Positions 16,501 through 23,461 of a DNA stretch of 38,813 nucleotides are shown here, one piece after another. The position numbers and the translations under genes were made by a program. Source of the stretch: an uncultured Bacilli bacterium (GTDB taxonomy: Bacteria; Bacillota_I; Bacilli_A; RF39; UBA660); contig CASDHD010000001.1 of NCBI GenBank assembly GCA_949280095.1, positions 1 to 38,813 on the forward strand. The letters are read 5' to 3'. Below the pieces are notes generated by a model that saw only the letters and a list, made by a program, of their open reading frames with translations, was not told where the DNA came from and ran no database searches. The number at the start of each line of letters is the position of its first letter. Positions within the stretch are counted from its first letter, which is position 1.

Positions 16501-19185
16501 AAAAATCATGTAAAAAATCATGTTGCTCTTATTAAAAGACAATTTGATACCATGGCTGGATCTTTCCATGTTGAAAGTTGGAATAACTTCACTATTATGG
16601 TTTATGATACAGTAAAAACGATTACAGGATACAAAACAAATTATTTCCCAGGAACAAATATTCCAATGGGAACCTCTCCTGTTACAACATGGAATAGAAG
16701 TGGAACGACAACGGAACCATTCTCTAAAAACTTCAATGAAGCGGTAGGAGCATGGCAATATGGTTCCGCAGCAGGTGTTGGTAATACTGCAGGATTCTTA
16801 TGGTTTATTGCAAGACCAGGACTAACAAACTACGATACTTGGACCCATGAATTTGAACATGCCCTTTACGATAAAATTATGTTGTTTAGAAAAGGGGCAA
16901 GATTACAACTAGAAACATATACAGAAGGAAATGTTCAGCAAAAAGAAACTTGGAGTAACAATAATATTAGTGGTTACGATGTCGGACCTTATTACTTCAA
17001 TTTTGCCTTTACCTTAGGAAAAGAAAGTATGGCAACCCAAAATTTAACACCAGAAAGAATTAATACGAGAGAAAAATTAGAAAATTATTTTAAAGGCCAA
17101 TTTGACGCCTTAGAACTTCTAGATTATGTTTCAGCGAAAGCATTCATTCAATTAACTCCAGAAGAACAAGCAAAAATCGCAACAAGAATGAATACATCGG
17201 CTGGTTGGAGTACATGGGGAACCATTACGAAAGAACAAGCCGAAGCCATGAACTTAACAACGTTAGAATCCCTTTGGGATAATCGAATTATGTTAAGACC
17301 GAATAATGCATGGGGAGTGAGTGTTCGAGGACTTGTACCAATCAACAGTATTGGTGCCAATGATTATGGTTATGAATCCATTTGGGTAACCCGTTGGTAT
17401 ATGGGGCATTACGACAATGGATATGCAGATGCGTTCTCCAATAAGAAAAACATGTTTGAAATGTTAGGCTATGCTGGAGTCGATGGTTATGTAACCTTTG
17501 GTAGTAAAATGAGTAGTTCTGATTTAGACGCCATTCAAAAAATAACACTCGCCAAAACAGGAACCGCCATGAACTGGAAAGAATACAGAATGAGTCGCTA
17601 TGCGGAAATTGAATCTAAACTTGATAACAAATATGTCAACATTGATTTAATGATTGAACAATTTGTCGATGCTTTAAGAAATGATGCAAAAAATGGCAAT
17701 CGAAACATTACAAGCGGAACCAATCTTCGTAAGATTTACTATCATTACTTAAAAAGAGTCACCAATGACTTTATAGATGACCCACTAGGAACCAACTTAG
17801 AAATGACACATATTAAAACGGCTGAAGAATTAGTAAATAAAATCAATGCAGAACCTTATGGATATTACATATTAGACAATGACATTGACTTTAGCGGAAT
17901 GACTCAAAATGTAACGCAAACATTTATGGGAAAACTAGATGGAAATGGTCATAAAATTATAGGAAATAAAATACCAATCTTCCAAAAAATTCGTTTTGGA
18001 TATGTAAAAGACTTAGTACTTGAAAGAACAGACATTCCAATGAATATAGCAAACGTGGGAGCCTTATCAGTAAGAACCGAATACAGTGTATTAGAAAACG
18101 TAAAAGCCAAAGAACTACAACTAAACTTTGGTGGAAGAAATGATGTAAGTTTAATTGGAGGATCTGTTGGAACAACTGTTACTAGTGGAATTGAAGTAGA
18201 AACCTTAAAAAATAAGATAACCAGTATAGAAGATTTCCAAAAATTAAATGAGAATCCGGGTGGTATCTACGTTTTAGAGGCAGATTTAGATTTCACAGGT
18301 TACACAGGAACTGGTTCAGTAATTACTACAACATTTACTGGAAAACTAAATGGAAATGGACATACCCTTTCCAACTTAAATAACTTATCATTATTTAATA
18401 CGATAACAGGAACTGTCGAAAATTTAAATATTCAAAACTTTACGAATATCGCTACATCTACTAGTGATGATATTTCGGCTTTTGCGAAACTTACAAACGG
18501 TGCTACAATTAGAAACTTGAAGTTTGACGGTATTACTTTAGAAGGAAGACATAGAGTAGCAGTTGTTGCATCATTTGATAATCAAAATTCTACATTTGAA
18601 AATATTTCTGTTAGAAATGCTAGTGTTAAAGCTACAGGTGTATATGTTTCAACGTTTATTGGTCGAAAATATGGTGGTACTGTCAAAAATGTATTTGTTG
18701 CAGGAAGTATCGAAATCGTCATGACCGAGAATGGTGGAATTGTTGGAGCTTTCCAAAAAGGTGGAACGATTGAGAATGTTATTTCAAAAGTTGATATTCA
18801 TAAAACTGGAAATACTTATAGTCCTGTTGCTAATAGTGAATTTAATGGTGGATTAATAGGAAATATTTATGATACACCAATGATTAAGAATTCTATAGCT
18901 TTAGGTAATATGGAAGGATTTGTAGATAGTGAAGGTGTAGAAAAAATTCCATATAAAGTAACAGGAGCTTTACCAGCTACGATTACTGCTACGATGGATA
19001 ATGTTTATGAATATTTAGGAAGTCTTGGATTCAGTAGTGTTACAGAAGAAACTTCAACAAGTTTAAAAGTTGTAACGGAAGAAGAAATTCATACAAAAGA
19101 ATTTTATCGAGATACATTACATTTTGATGAGACTATTTGGAATTTAGAAACTATAGAATCTAAGGGATATCCAGAGTTGAAATAA
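10555..19185 (+). CDS. Giant secreted M26-like (Zmp/IgA1-protease type) zinc metalloprotease with dockerin and GLUG repeats
   Basis: A 2876-residue surface protein. It starts with a signal peptide (about 1-25, ending VSASS). A cohesin-like beta region follows (about 30-160), then a Pro/Thr linker and two hydrophobic helices (about 248-300). Next is a dockerin with two calcium loops (about 308-370; NGDSEINYADVS and MNMDGKLNVTDLS). Four diverged repeats of about 205 residues begin near 462, 667, 867 and 1075, three of them with VLKDKP. GLUG-type beta repeats cover about 1300-1580. The zinc site HEFEH is at 2098-2102, with a Glu-rich segment (LETYTEGN) about 20 residues later as likely third ligand. 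More GLUG repeats end the protein. GLUG plus M26-type catalytic region, and helices near the N terminus, recall streptococcal IgA1/Zmp proteases. There is no LPXTG. The substrate is unknown, probably a host glycoprotein. Confidence 0.82.
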   Translation: MKKRIMNVIALLMFLMFSVQNVSASSSMDTNLTSSSIELKSNETVEVTFSFSNFREINKGINAYKGTLEYDKNIFEEVLQSDFVSQNNWEELKFNAANNQFIAYRKVGTKVGENVLKFTLKVKDNVEATKTIVKIKDLTVSEGKVDILLSDALVELNIVKEQQTIPTTPTAPNKPNAGGTINNSTNISGSLSGNKVETNTPTNPDYPKDDIKNDETQDETSSDKNNGFDVSKEETTPNTEEIQAKKTSHKFTWILILILAQLLIVIGLYLKYKSKDKNRTINLSLWVLGFILTEFMGITGAYAYDFSKKGELNGDSEINYADVSLLELHLINLKTLEEDKLEKADMNMDGKLNVTDLSILIQKIENTLEYDVEIASLELDNAYPNKMEDVVVRFNADVSFGANIQKIIMNNQEYEVEKEPNTALYMIKLNAGEHPGVKEYTITEALLDNDKKVKINYTFKMDVLKDKPSIENYYVEENKDDSKLILNFDVIDYENSIQSAYVEFYDESQTLITQEAIVKGKNQIEFSVEEAKEYLANIILNYKLSSSEEDDEHKGVESYEKELQLLIDYNLTIQNIKTYKGNQETTVFSKEDKVKLIFESTNATKHIPKSIKVGGKEYEVVEENNQYVAELDPLAELGSQTIAIEEVILSNGKKIELNENNTVTIQVNKRKPVVEDLSTAEFTEMNKLKVMFHLDDLDEAVTNVYIQVLDASDNEIDHLNLARNELGSDGIVNKFFTTRMTTKYKVKVFLTYNITGNDVDSVTDELVKEEIVEADPRVEIKSIIANSKYVEKGGVLKLTFDLDSNKEDDITRILINNIDCIAVKLDNGNYEATLNVGNSSGIYPLSITRFTYSNGDVATTDETVNVEVLKDKPQIVNFVQIDNLDTKEVTLRFDVLDEENSFISGKALLNLDGISVEKDIVKGHNEVTFQVEPSTKYTLKINATYDLDSNTLPGSPEEDNRVIDETLTTKEVELILDYELNIRNIKTYNENGTTKYFNKYEPIIVSFESTNTTNFEPIKAVINGVLYPLTKKDNAYYLTISSERTYGVKTGRLEKIILSNSKEIIISENNEFRLTVLKDKPTVEQFGYKENIDATISASFKVIDLENTITGGKAIVLKNGTIVKEQALENGLNTITFMPEENQNYIVKVIADYDLDMNVLESDANEYHDVTLLEADITLGARKFEMKDIIRTSIYKQTDDGVVEISNLSESDLSNLDQYIAKVYMKEMPTFYTKINGYRIEDNQLILTLDYDNVVEYNGESKVDALEIVYGAINDEGVAENITLEGLIRAMEQNPTGTFTLTRDYDASIITSNDISLVSSFMGTLNGNGYTIHNLSKPLFGTIESATIENLILDSPKLSGVNSRGTIANTAMNSTIYNVHIKDLNLISGTNRVGGLIGEATATTFDQSSVTNFQITTSLHIRVGGIVGNMTGGAITNCYVEGDLKSTQNKDGNGISGVLGTGDGTDVITIENCITKVTYTNNVSARLNGDIVGLALNNNTILKNNVSLSTGTNFYSVHGSSINSLSTNNYELADSGLVSNASGAYVSQVTKEELTTEFFKNTANFDENIWDLSNVSYDKPPVLKVTEVDGEVIDEESSNNNKLYIPDYSRISKISGYTISKDILYHNINKLMPYYDAKYLIEDGLKISNDHELNSKIIKHILPYSNNKLVTYLTSQNNNSITSIKIVFDDQTTSQYNVTFKELKQDISIYEIEGLGIDYAYNNYVIKDSASIVDVIIDYINSVDYTTILDPLTTAADSRLYKDHYNEVMKPLAETIALQLLQNDGNSILNMDSELLNNKIKQELIDSGRLDKILYAYNYYHRWYHFEIGGAKVSDLLFFEGKMYKDSMTIDNLTEEVLTGNLGTNATHTFFANSLSKYTGSSALTYYLDGVIRNIGGYEDINDWFTEHFSSIGILAEIPVENHPEVKYRAWDRLKGFQNFILPLSTLPKYAGYIISGPAQFQVGAQRVYIADPTTASGQNTVKNHVKNHVALIKRQFDTMAGSFHVESWNNFTIMVYDTVKTITGYKTNYFPGTNIPMGTSPVTTWNRSGTTTEPFSKNFNEAVGAWQYGSAAGVGNTAGFLWFIARPGLTNYDTWTHEFEHALYDKIMLFRKGARLQLETYTEGNVQQKETWSNNNISGYDVGPYYFNFAFTLGKESMATQNLTPERINTREKLENYFKGQFDALELLDYVSAKAFIQLTPEEQAKIATRMNTSAGWSTWGTITKEQAEAMNLTTLESLWDNRIMLRPNNAWGVSVRGLVPINSIGANDYGYESIWVTRWYMGHYDNGYADAFSNKKNMFEMLGYAGVDGYVTFGSKMSSSDLDAIQKITLAKTGTAMNWKEYRMSRYAEIESKLDNKYVNIDLMIEQFVDALRNDAKNGNRNITSGTNLRKIYYHYLKRVTNDFIDDPLGTNLEMTHIKTAEELVNKINAEPYGYYILDNDIDFSGMTQNVTQTFMGKLDGNGHKIIGNKIPIFQKIRFGYVKDLVLERTDIPMNIANVGALSVRTEYSVLENVKAKELQLNFGGRNDVSLIGGSVGTTVTSGIEVETLKNKITSIEDFQKLNENPGGIYVLEADLDFTGYTGTGSVITTTFTGKLNGNGHTLSNLNNLSLFNTITGTVENLNIQNFTNIATSTSDDISAFAKLTNGATIRNLKFDGITLEGRHRVAVVASFDNQNSTFENISVRNASVKATGVYVSTFIGRKYGGTVKNVFVAGSIEIVMTENGGIVGAFQKGGTIENVISKVDIHKTGNTYSPVANSEFNGGLIGNIYDTPMIKNSIALGNMEGFVDSEGVEKIPYKVTGALPATITATMDNVYEYLGSLGFSSVTEETSTSLKVVTEEEIHTKEFYRDTLHFDETIWNLETIESKGYPELK

Positions 19186-19201
19186 ACTAAAATGATTAAG
19201 A

Positions 19202-19240
19202 AAGAAATCTGTGATGTTTTCATAGATTTTTTCTTTTTCA
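19202..19240 (+). terminator. Terminator of the giant protease gene
   Basis: 19205-19214 pairs with 19220-19229 (AAATCTGTGA with TCATAGATTT, one G-U) and is followed by TTTTTTC and more T. Confidence 0.7.
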
Positions 19241-19273
19241 CTTAATTATCACAAATGTATCTATAAAGAGGAA

Positions 19274-19312
19274 GAGGAGGTGACAAATTTATCCTGAGAG
19301 GAGGTGACAAAT
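19274..19312 (+). repeat. Tandem 15-bp direct repeat with perfect anti-SD complement
   Basis: GAGGAGGTGACAAAT occurs at 19274-19288 and again at 19298-19312, a 24-bp period. AGGAGGTGA is the perfect complement of the 16S 3' end, yet no start codon follows either copy at usable spacing. The second copy abuts the -35 of the promoter at 19315, so the repeat may be an activator or repressor site. Confidence 0.6.
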
Positions 19313-19314
19313 AC

Positions 19315-19343
19315 TTGACAATATTTACAAATTCATGTATACT
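19315..19343 (+). promoter_or_regulatory. Near-consensus promoter of the Cpl-7-like gene
   Basis: TTGACA (19315-19320), a 17-bp spacer and TATACT (19338-19343) form a near-consensus housekeeping promoter. The ribosome binding site AGAGGGGGAG precedes the ATG at 19379. Confidence 0.8.
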
Positions 19344-19378
19344 AAACGATAATTAAGAAAAAGAGGGGGAGTTCTATT

Positions 19379-20161
19379 ATGAAATTAATAAATACTCAAA
19401 GTTTTAATAAAAAAATCAAGAAAAAGCAAATCATTCAAGCAGGAGCTATTTGCATTGGGACAATGTTAATTACGACATTATCTTTAAAAACAGAAGATGC
19501 TAAATTATTAGAAAATTTTAACCAAGGCTTAGAGATGGGTGCTATAAAGTATCCTTTAGAGTATAATGGGGGAAAAAATCACTATGGAATTAGAGATTAT
19601 AATCACGGTGCTTCTTGGGATTATGAGGAATACGAAACTTTTTTTGGTAAAATAGAGGAATATCAAACCACTAATTCTGTTGTTATGGAAGTTATACAAG
19701 GAAAATATGGTAACGGTGAAGATAGAAAACAAGGTTTAGAAGCAAATGGATATGATTATGATGAAATTCAGTCTGGTGTCAATGAATATTACAAAAATTC
19801 TTATGAAGAAAGTAGTACTTTAAATGAGTCAATAGAAATTTTAGAGCCATGTTTAAATCCACCAAGTTGTAGTGATAACTATAGTAGTGCTTTAGCATCA
19901 GAATATAATGTTTGTCATCCTTATGAAAATGGTATAGATCCTTATATTGGTAGTGAATCTATGTCTTATGAGGCTCCTAAAGGTTATATATATAATATTG
20001 ATAGTAGTCCTATGTCTTATGAGGCTGCCAAAGAGTATATAGATAGTGAAATTAATAAGCGCGGAGGTAATATTACTTACGGTGAACTTGAAAGGACTTT
20101 GGTGAGAGAATTTGGGGTTACAGGACGAGAGTATTATAGAGATTATATCAACGGTAGATAA
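19379..20161 (+). CDS. Exported protein with a Cpl-7-type cell-wall-binding motif
   Basis: The 260-residue product has a Lys-rich N-terminus followed by one hydrophobic segment (about 20-40). This acts as a signal peptide or anchor, so the rest should be extracytoplasmic. Residues about 100-138 (VVMEVIQGKYGNGEDRKQGL, then GYDYDEIQSGVN) match the Cpl-7 lysozyme wall-binding repeat (CW_7), which binds peptidoglycan in phage lysins and host hydrolases. Only one copy is present and no hydrolase domain is seen. The C-terminal part carries a short internal repeat (MSYEAPKGYI, MSYEAAKEYI) and a helical end with INKRGGNITYGELERTL. It has a strong promoter of its own and a good terminator, and it lies directly before a two-component system that may sense the envelope. 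The function is probably wall-associated. Confidence 0.7.
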   Translation: MKLINTQSFNKKIKKKQIIQAGAICIGTMLITTLSLKTEDAKLLENFNQGLEMGAIKYPLEYNGGKNHYGIRDYNHGASWDYEEYETFFGKIEEYQTTNSVVMEVIQGKYGNGEDRKQGLEANGYDYDEIQSGVNEYYKNSYEESSTLNESIEILEPCLNPPSCSDNYSSALASEYNVCHPYENGIDPYIGSESMSYEAPKGYIYNIDSSPMSYEAAKEYIDSEINKRGGNITYGELERTLVREFGVTGREYYRDYINGR

Positions 20162-20195
20162 ATTTTTAAATTGTATAGCAAAAGTTATTATAAAC

Positions 20196-20236
20196 AAAAT
20201 CTATAGAGAAAAAGCTTTATAGATTTTTTCTTTTTC
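20196..20236 (+). terminator. Terminator of the Cpl-7-like gene
   Basis: A 13-bp stem pairs 20196-20208 with 20215-20227 (core AAAATCTATA with TATAGATTTT) and is followed by a long T tract. Confidence 0.85.
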
Positions 20237-20257
20237 ACTAAATTATCACAATTGCGT

Positions 20258-20263
20258 TATACT
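20258..20263 (+). promoter_or_regulatory. Candidate -10 box of the two-component system
   Basis: TATACT at 20258-20263 lies about 24 bases before the response regulator start. A weak TTCACT is found 18 bp upstream (20234-20239). Confidence 0.45.
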
Positions 20264-20286
20264 ATTATGAAGAGGAAGTGATATCT

Positions 20287-20949
20287 TTGAAGGTACTTAT
20301 TGTAGATGATGAAGAATTAATACGTGATGTTATAAAAGAATATTTAAAATTAGAACATATTGATTTTTTAGAAGCAAGTGATGGGTATGAAGCTATTGAA
20401 AAAATTAAAAATAATTCCTTTGATGTTGTTATCATGGATATTATGATGCCTAAAATGGATGGCTATACTGCAGTGAAAGAGATTCGTAAATTTAGTAGTG
20501 TCCCTTTTATTATGCTTTCTGCTCGAAGCGAAGAATATGATAAACTTACTTGCTTTGATATAGGTGTTGATGATTATGTGACAAAACCCTTTAGTCCTAG
20601 AGAACTTATTGCGCGTATTAAAGCTGTGACAAAAAGAAATCAAAATAATAGTTCTTTTTATAAATTCAAAGGATTAGAAATTCATAAAGATGCACATGAA
20701 GTTTATGTGGATAACTCTTTAGTACAATTAACTCCTAAAGAATATGATTTACTTATTTATTTAATTGAAAATAAAAATATTGCCTTGTCGCGTGAAAATT
20801 TACTGACAAATATTTGGGGATATGATTTTTATGGTGATGATAGAACTGTTGATACGCATATGAAAACGCTAAGAAATAATTTAGGAAAATATCGTGACTT
20901 TATTGTAACTATTCGGAAAGTAGGGTATAAGTTTGAATATAAGGAGTAA
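20287..20949 (+). CDS. OmpR/PhoB-family response regulator
   Basis: The 220-residue product (from the TTG at 20287, giving MKVLIVDDEE) has a receiver domain with acidic pair D7/D8, phosphorylation site D51 (VVIMD-IMMPKMDGY) and the conserved Lys in TKPFSPREL. A winged-helix DNA-binding domain follows (about 125-220; LTPKEYDLLIYLIENKN, VDTHMKTLRNNLG and RKVGYKFEY). I prefer this start because the strong site AGGAAGTGAT lies just upstream; an in-frame GTG at 20278 would add three residues. The histidine kinase gene overlaps its 3' end. OmpR-type regulators bind direct repeats spaced by one helical turn, and such repeats occur after the kinase gene at 22362-22389, a likely target. The stimulus is unknown. 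Confidence 0.95.
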   Translation: MKVLIVDDEELIRDVIKEYLKLEHIDFLEASDGYEAIEKIKNNSFDVVIMDIMMPKMDGYTAVKEIRKFSSVPFIMLSARSEEYDKLTCFDIGVDDYVTKPFSPRELIARIKAVTKRNQNNSSFYKFKGLEIHKDAHEVYVDNSLVQLTPKEYDLLIYLIENKNIALSRENLLTNIWGYDFYGDDRTVDTHMKTLRNNLGKYRDFIVTIRKVGYKFEYKE

Positions 20950-22354
20950 AGCGCATAAGTTTGTAGAGATTCTTAAAGAAAAAAAGAATAGCTTAAATAT
21001 TAAAACGTTACTTTATTTAGTCTTGTTTAGTTTAGGCATTATTGTATTTTTGTGGATATTTCAAGTATTGTTTTTACAGTTTAGTTATGAACATTATCAA
21101 ATTAAAAAGATGAATGCGATTGTAAATCAAATTGATTCAACAGATTTGGAGAATTTAGATACTACTCTTACAACTTTAGCGTATCAAAATGAAGTTTGTA
21201 TAGAATATGAAACAAATTTCGGAACTAAAATTACCTATAATACTTTACAAGTAGGCTGTGGTTTAGATAAAAATATTAGTAGTATTAATAAAATTAAAAG
21301 TAGTTTAAAAAGTTCAGAAACACGAAAAAGTGGTGTAAAACTTGTTAATCCTACCTATAAAAACAAAGCTTATTTATATGGGATTAAAGTGAATTCTGGA
21401 TATGTATTTGTCTATAGTAGTTTAGAAGATATTGATTCTACAAGTATTATTTTAAAAGGCCAACTCATTTATATTATGTTTTTAGTTTTAGTATTTGCTT
21501 GTTTTATTGCTTATTTTTTATCAAAAAAAATAACGAAACCAATTATTAATATAACTAAAAAAGCAAGAGAAATGGGAAAAGGAAATTATGATGTTGTTTT
21601 TCATGAAAATGGAACACTTGAAATTGATGATTTGGCCAAGACTTTGAATAATGCTTGTAAAGATATGAAAATGATAGATGAATTAAGACGTGATTTGCTT
21701 GCAAATGTAAGTCATGATTTGAAAACACCTTTAACAATGATTAAGGCTTATGCAGAGATGGTGCGAGATATTTCTTATAAGGATAAAGTAAAGCGAAATA
21801 AAGATCTCAATATTATTATAGAAGAAACGGATCGCTTGAATATTTTGGTGAATGATTTACTTGATTTATCTAAATTAGAAGCCAATAGTGAAAAATTAAA
21901 TATGATAACTTATGATTTAGTAGAGCAAATTCATTCGGTTTTAAGTCGTTATGATATTATAAAAGAAACAGAAAAGTATAATTTTGTATTAGAACTGCCA
22001 GATAAAGCTATGGTATGTGCAGATAAGAATAAGATTAACCAAGTTATCTACAATTTATTAAATAATGCTATCAATTATACAGGTAAAGATAAAAAAGTAA
22101 CTGTACGTGTTACGGAAAAAGAAAAAAGTTATTTGGTTGAAATTATAGATACAGGAAAAGGTATCAAAACTTCGGATATGCCTTACATTTGGGATAAGTA
22201 CTATAAAAATGAAAAGAACCATAAACGTAATGTAGTAGGAACTGGTATAGGGTTATCTATTGTTCGTAATATTTTAGAAATGCATAATTTTGTTTATGGT
22301 GTAAAAAGTAAAAAAGGGCATGGTACAATATTCTATTTTGAGATTGTAAAGTGA
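20933..22354 (+). CDS. Membrane sensor histidine kinase
   Basis: This partner of the response regulator has two membrane helices (about 30-52 and 178-200) around an external sensor of about 125 residues. A HAMP linker follows, then the HisKA domain with H261 in ANVSHDLKTPLTMIKAYAEM and a HATPase domain (NQVIYNLLNNAINYTG, DTGKGI, GTGIGLSIVRNILEMH). All boxes are present, so it should be active. The external part has two Cys but no recognised ligand fold. The start is uncertain. The TTG at 20933 overlaps the upstream gene by 17 bp, while AAGGAG at 20941-20946 has no standard in-frame start at good spacing behind it. Translation is probably coupled to the regulator. Confidence 0.93.
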   Translation: MNIRSKAHKFVEILKEKKNSLNIKTLLYLVLFSLGIIVFLWIFQVLFLQFSYEHYQIKKMNAIVNQIDSTDLENLDTTLTTLAYQNEVCIEYETNFGTKITYNTLQVGCGLDKNISSINKIKSSLKSSETRKSGVKLVNPTYKNKAYLYGIKVNSGYVFVYSSLEDIDSTSIILKGQLIYIMFLVLVFACFIAYFLSKKITKPIINITKKAREMGKGNYDVVFHENGTLEIDDLAKTLNNACKDMKMIDELRRDLLANVSHDLKTPLTMIKAYAEMVRDISYKDKVKRNKDLNIIIEETDRLNILVNDLLDLSKLEANSEKLNMITYDLVEQIHSVLSRYDIIKETEKYNFVLELPDKAMVCADKNKINQVIYNLLNNAINYTGKDKKVTVRVTEKEKSYLVEIIDTGKGIKTSDMPYIWDKYYKNEKNHKRNVVGTGIGLSIVRNILEMHNFVYGVKSKKGHGTIFYFEIVK

Positions 22355-22361
22355 TTTAAGT

Positions 22362-22404
22362 TTCACATAGACTTCACAGTTCTTTCATATTCCTTTGTTA
22401 TGAT
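22362..22404 (+). promoter_or_regulatory. Three OmpR/PhoB-type direct repeats ahead of an extended -10 box
   Basis: TTCACA at 22362-22367, TTCACA at 22373-22378 and TTCATA at 22384-22389 are spaced exactly 11 bp apart (N5 between hexamers). They precede TGT-TATGAT at 22396-22404 and stand where a -35 would be. This is the pattern of sites for OmpR/PhoB-family activators. The adjacent response regulator is the obvious candidate. Confidence 0.65.
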
Positions 22405-22409
22405 TTAGT

Positions 22410-22560
22410 CATAGAAAGGAAGGGATGTATATAGTTTAAAAAAAGTAGTAAAAAAAAATATATAAATAACGATAACTCTATACAATTTTTAAATAACATA
22501 TAAACTCAAACTCACACTTTTTGAAAAAGAACACGGATTTAGGTGTTCTTTTTCTTTTGG
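22410..22560 (+). other. Short transcript unit with a four-codon ORF, ending in a strong terminator
   Basis: Downstream of the regulated promoter, AGGAAGGG precedes an ATG that reads only MYIV before TAA. The rest to 22522 is A-rich with no gene visible. It is either a small RNA or the remains of a deleted target gene. Confidence 0.4.
22523..22560 (+). terminator. Strong terminator before the NAD operon
   Basis: A perfect 12-bp stem pairs 22523-22534 (GAAAAAGAACAC) with 22543-22554 (GTGTTCTTTTTC), followed by TTTT. Confidence 0.85.
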
Positions 22561-22597
22561 AAAATTACCAACTTTGGTTTTTTTAGTAAAAAAGTAG

Positions 22598-22626
22598 TTG
22601 ACAAATCCCTTTGTTTTTAATATTAT
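22598..22626 (+). promoter_or_regulatory. Promoter of the NAD operon
   Basis: Consensus TTGACA (22598-22603), a 17-bp spacer and TATTAT (22621-22626). The -10 lies inside the first of three palindromic sites, so binding there would block RNA polymerase. The leader to the ATG at 22763 is about 130 bases and also holds a small hairpin (22633-22639 with 22646-22652). Confidence 0.8.
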
Positions 22627-22634
22627 GTTAATAA
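22614..22634 (+). promoter_or_regulatory. Candidate NrtR-type operator, site 1
   Basis: TTTTTAAT-N5-GTTAATAA, a 21-bp imperfect palindrome (6 of 8 arm positions) overlapping the -10 box. It matches sites 2 and 3. Confidence 0.55.
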
Positions 22635-22668
22635 CAAGTCAAAAAACTTGTTAAAATTTAACTGTGTG

Positions 22669-22689
22669 TTATTAATAAAATGTTAATAA
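22669..22689 (+). promoter_or_regulatory. Candidate NrtR-type operator, site 2
   Basis: TTATTAAT-N5-GTTAATAA, a 21-bp palindrome with one arm mismatch, centred 55 bp after site 1. It lies downstream of the transcription start and could act as a roadblock or a cooperative site. Confidence 0.6.
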
Positions 22690-22725
22690 GTGTTCTTAAA
22701 AAAGAATATATTATTTTAAGTTTTG

Positions 22726-22746
22726 TTATTAACAAAACGTTAATAA
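22726..22746 (+). promoter_or_regulatory. Candidate NrtR-type operator, site 3
   Basis: TTATTAAC-N5-GTTAATAA, a perfect 8-bp inverted repeat in 21 bp, centred 57 bp after site 2 and just before the ribosome binding site of the first NAD gene. Confidence 0.65.
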
Positions 22747-22762
22747 GAAAAGAGGAAAGAAA

Positions 22763-23446
22763 ATGAAAAATATGAAAACAGAAAGAGAGAATCTAGAAAA
22801 AAGAAGAGAAATGTTAGTGCAAAGAAAGGATTTAAAAGAATTTAAAAAAGCATTGTATGTTATTGATATGAATAATGGTTTTGTTCATTTTGGACCAATG
22901 GCAAATAAAAGTTATTTAAATTTAGTTCCTGAACAACTAAAGTTAATTGAAAAAATGAAACGCGAAAACGAACTTGTAAATTTTGTATTAGAGGGACATC
23001 GTGCTGATGCAACTGAATTCAAGAAGTATCCACCTCACTGTATTAAAGGGACAAAGGAAGTAGAAATAATACCAGAAATTCAAAATGCAATAGTTCTTCC
23101 TAACACAAATCTTTATGAAAAAAATTCTACAATGGGAATGTTTAATCACAATGTTCAAAGTGACATAAAGGATATGAAAAATTTACAAGAGGTCATATTC
23201 TGTGGCGTATGTGCAGATTTATGTGTTATGGATTTTGCCAGACCTTTTTCAAGGTATTTAGATGAAATCAATAAGGAAGCAATTCTTTTTGCTGTAAAAA
23301 GTGCTATTGATACTTTTGATAGTCCTGAGCATAATCGTGAAGAATGGTTAAACATTGCTTATAAAGTAATGGAACAAGCCGGAATTATAACGGTAGAAAA
23401 TTTTGAAGAATTAGAAGAATTTGAAAGAAAACTAGGGTTAAAGTAG
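22763..23446 (+). CDS. pncA: Nicotinamidase-like isochorismatase-fold hydrolase
   Basis: It probably hydrolyses nicotinamide to nicotinate plus ammonia, the entry step of salvage. The 227-residue product has the isochorismatase fold with a likely triad of D35 (YVIDMNNGF), K120 (TNLYEKNST) and nucleophile C154 (GVCADLCVMD). The YPPHCIKGT segment is typical of nicotinamidases. The N-terminus carries about 30 extra charged residues before the first strand. The start at 22763 follows AGAGGAAAG; a second ATG three codons on is possible. It is the first gene of the NAD operon and is followed 15 bp later by the phosphoribosyltransferase that uses its product, which strengthens the assignment over other isochorismatase-family activities. 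Confidence 0.88.
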   Translation: MKNMKTERENLEKRREMLVQRKDLKEFKKALYVIDMNNGFVHFGPMANKSYLNLVPEQLKLIEKMKRENELVNFVLEGHRADATEFKKYPPHCIKGTKEVEIIPEIQNAIVLPNTNLYEKNSTMGMFNHNVQSDIKDMKNLQEVIFCGVCADLCVMDFARPFSRYLDEINKEAILFAVKSAIDTFDSPEHNREEWLNIAYKVMEQAGIITVENFEELEEFERKLGLK

Positions 23447-23461
23447 GAGGAGAAGAGAAAA

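Noticed and set aside
15812..18175. Long open frames on the minus strand inside the giant protease gene
   Set aside because: They lack ribosome binding sites, encode low-complexity sequence and lie opposite a clearly real coding frame.
10555..19185. Sortase-anchored surface protein
   Set aside because: No LPXTG-like motif was found at the C-terminus or before the N-terminal helices.
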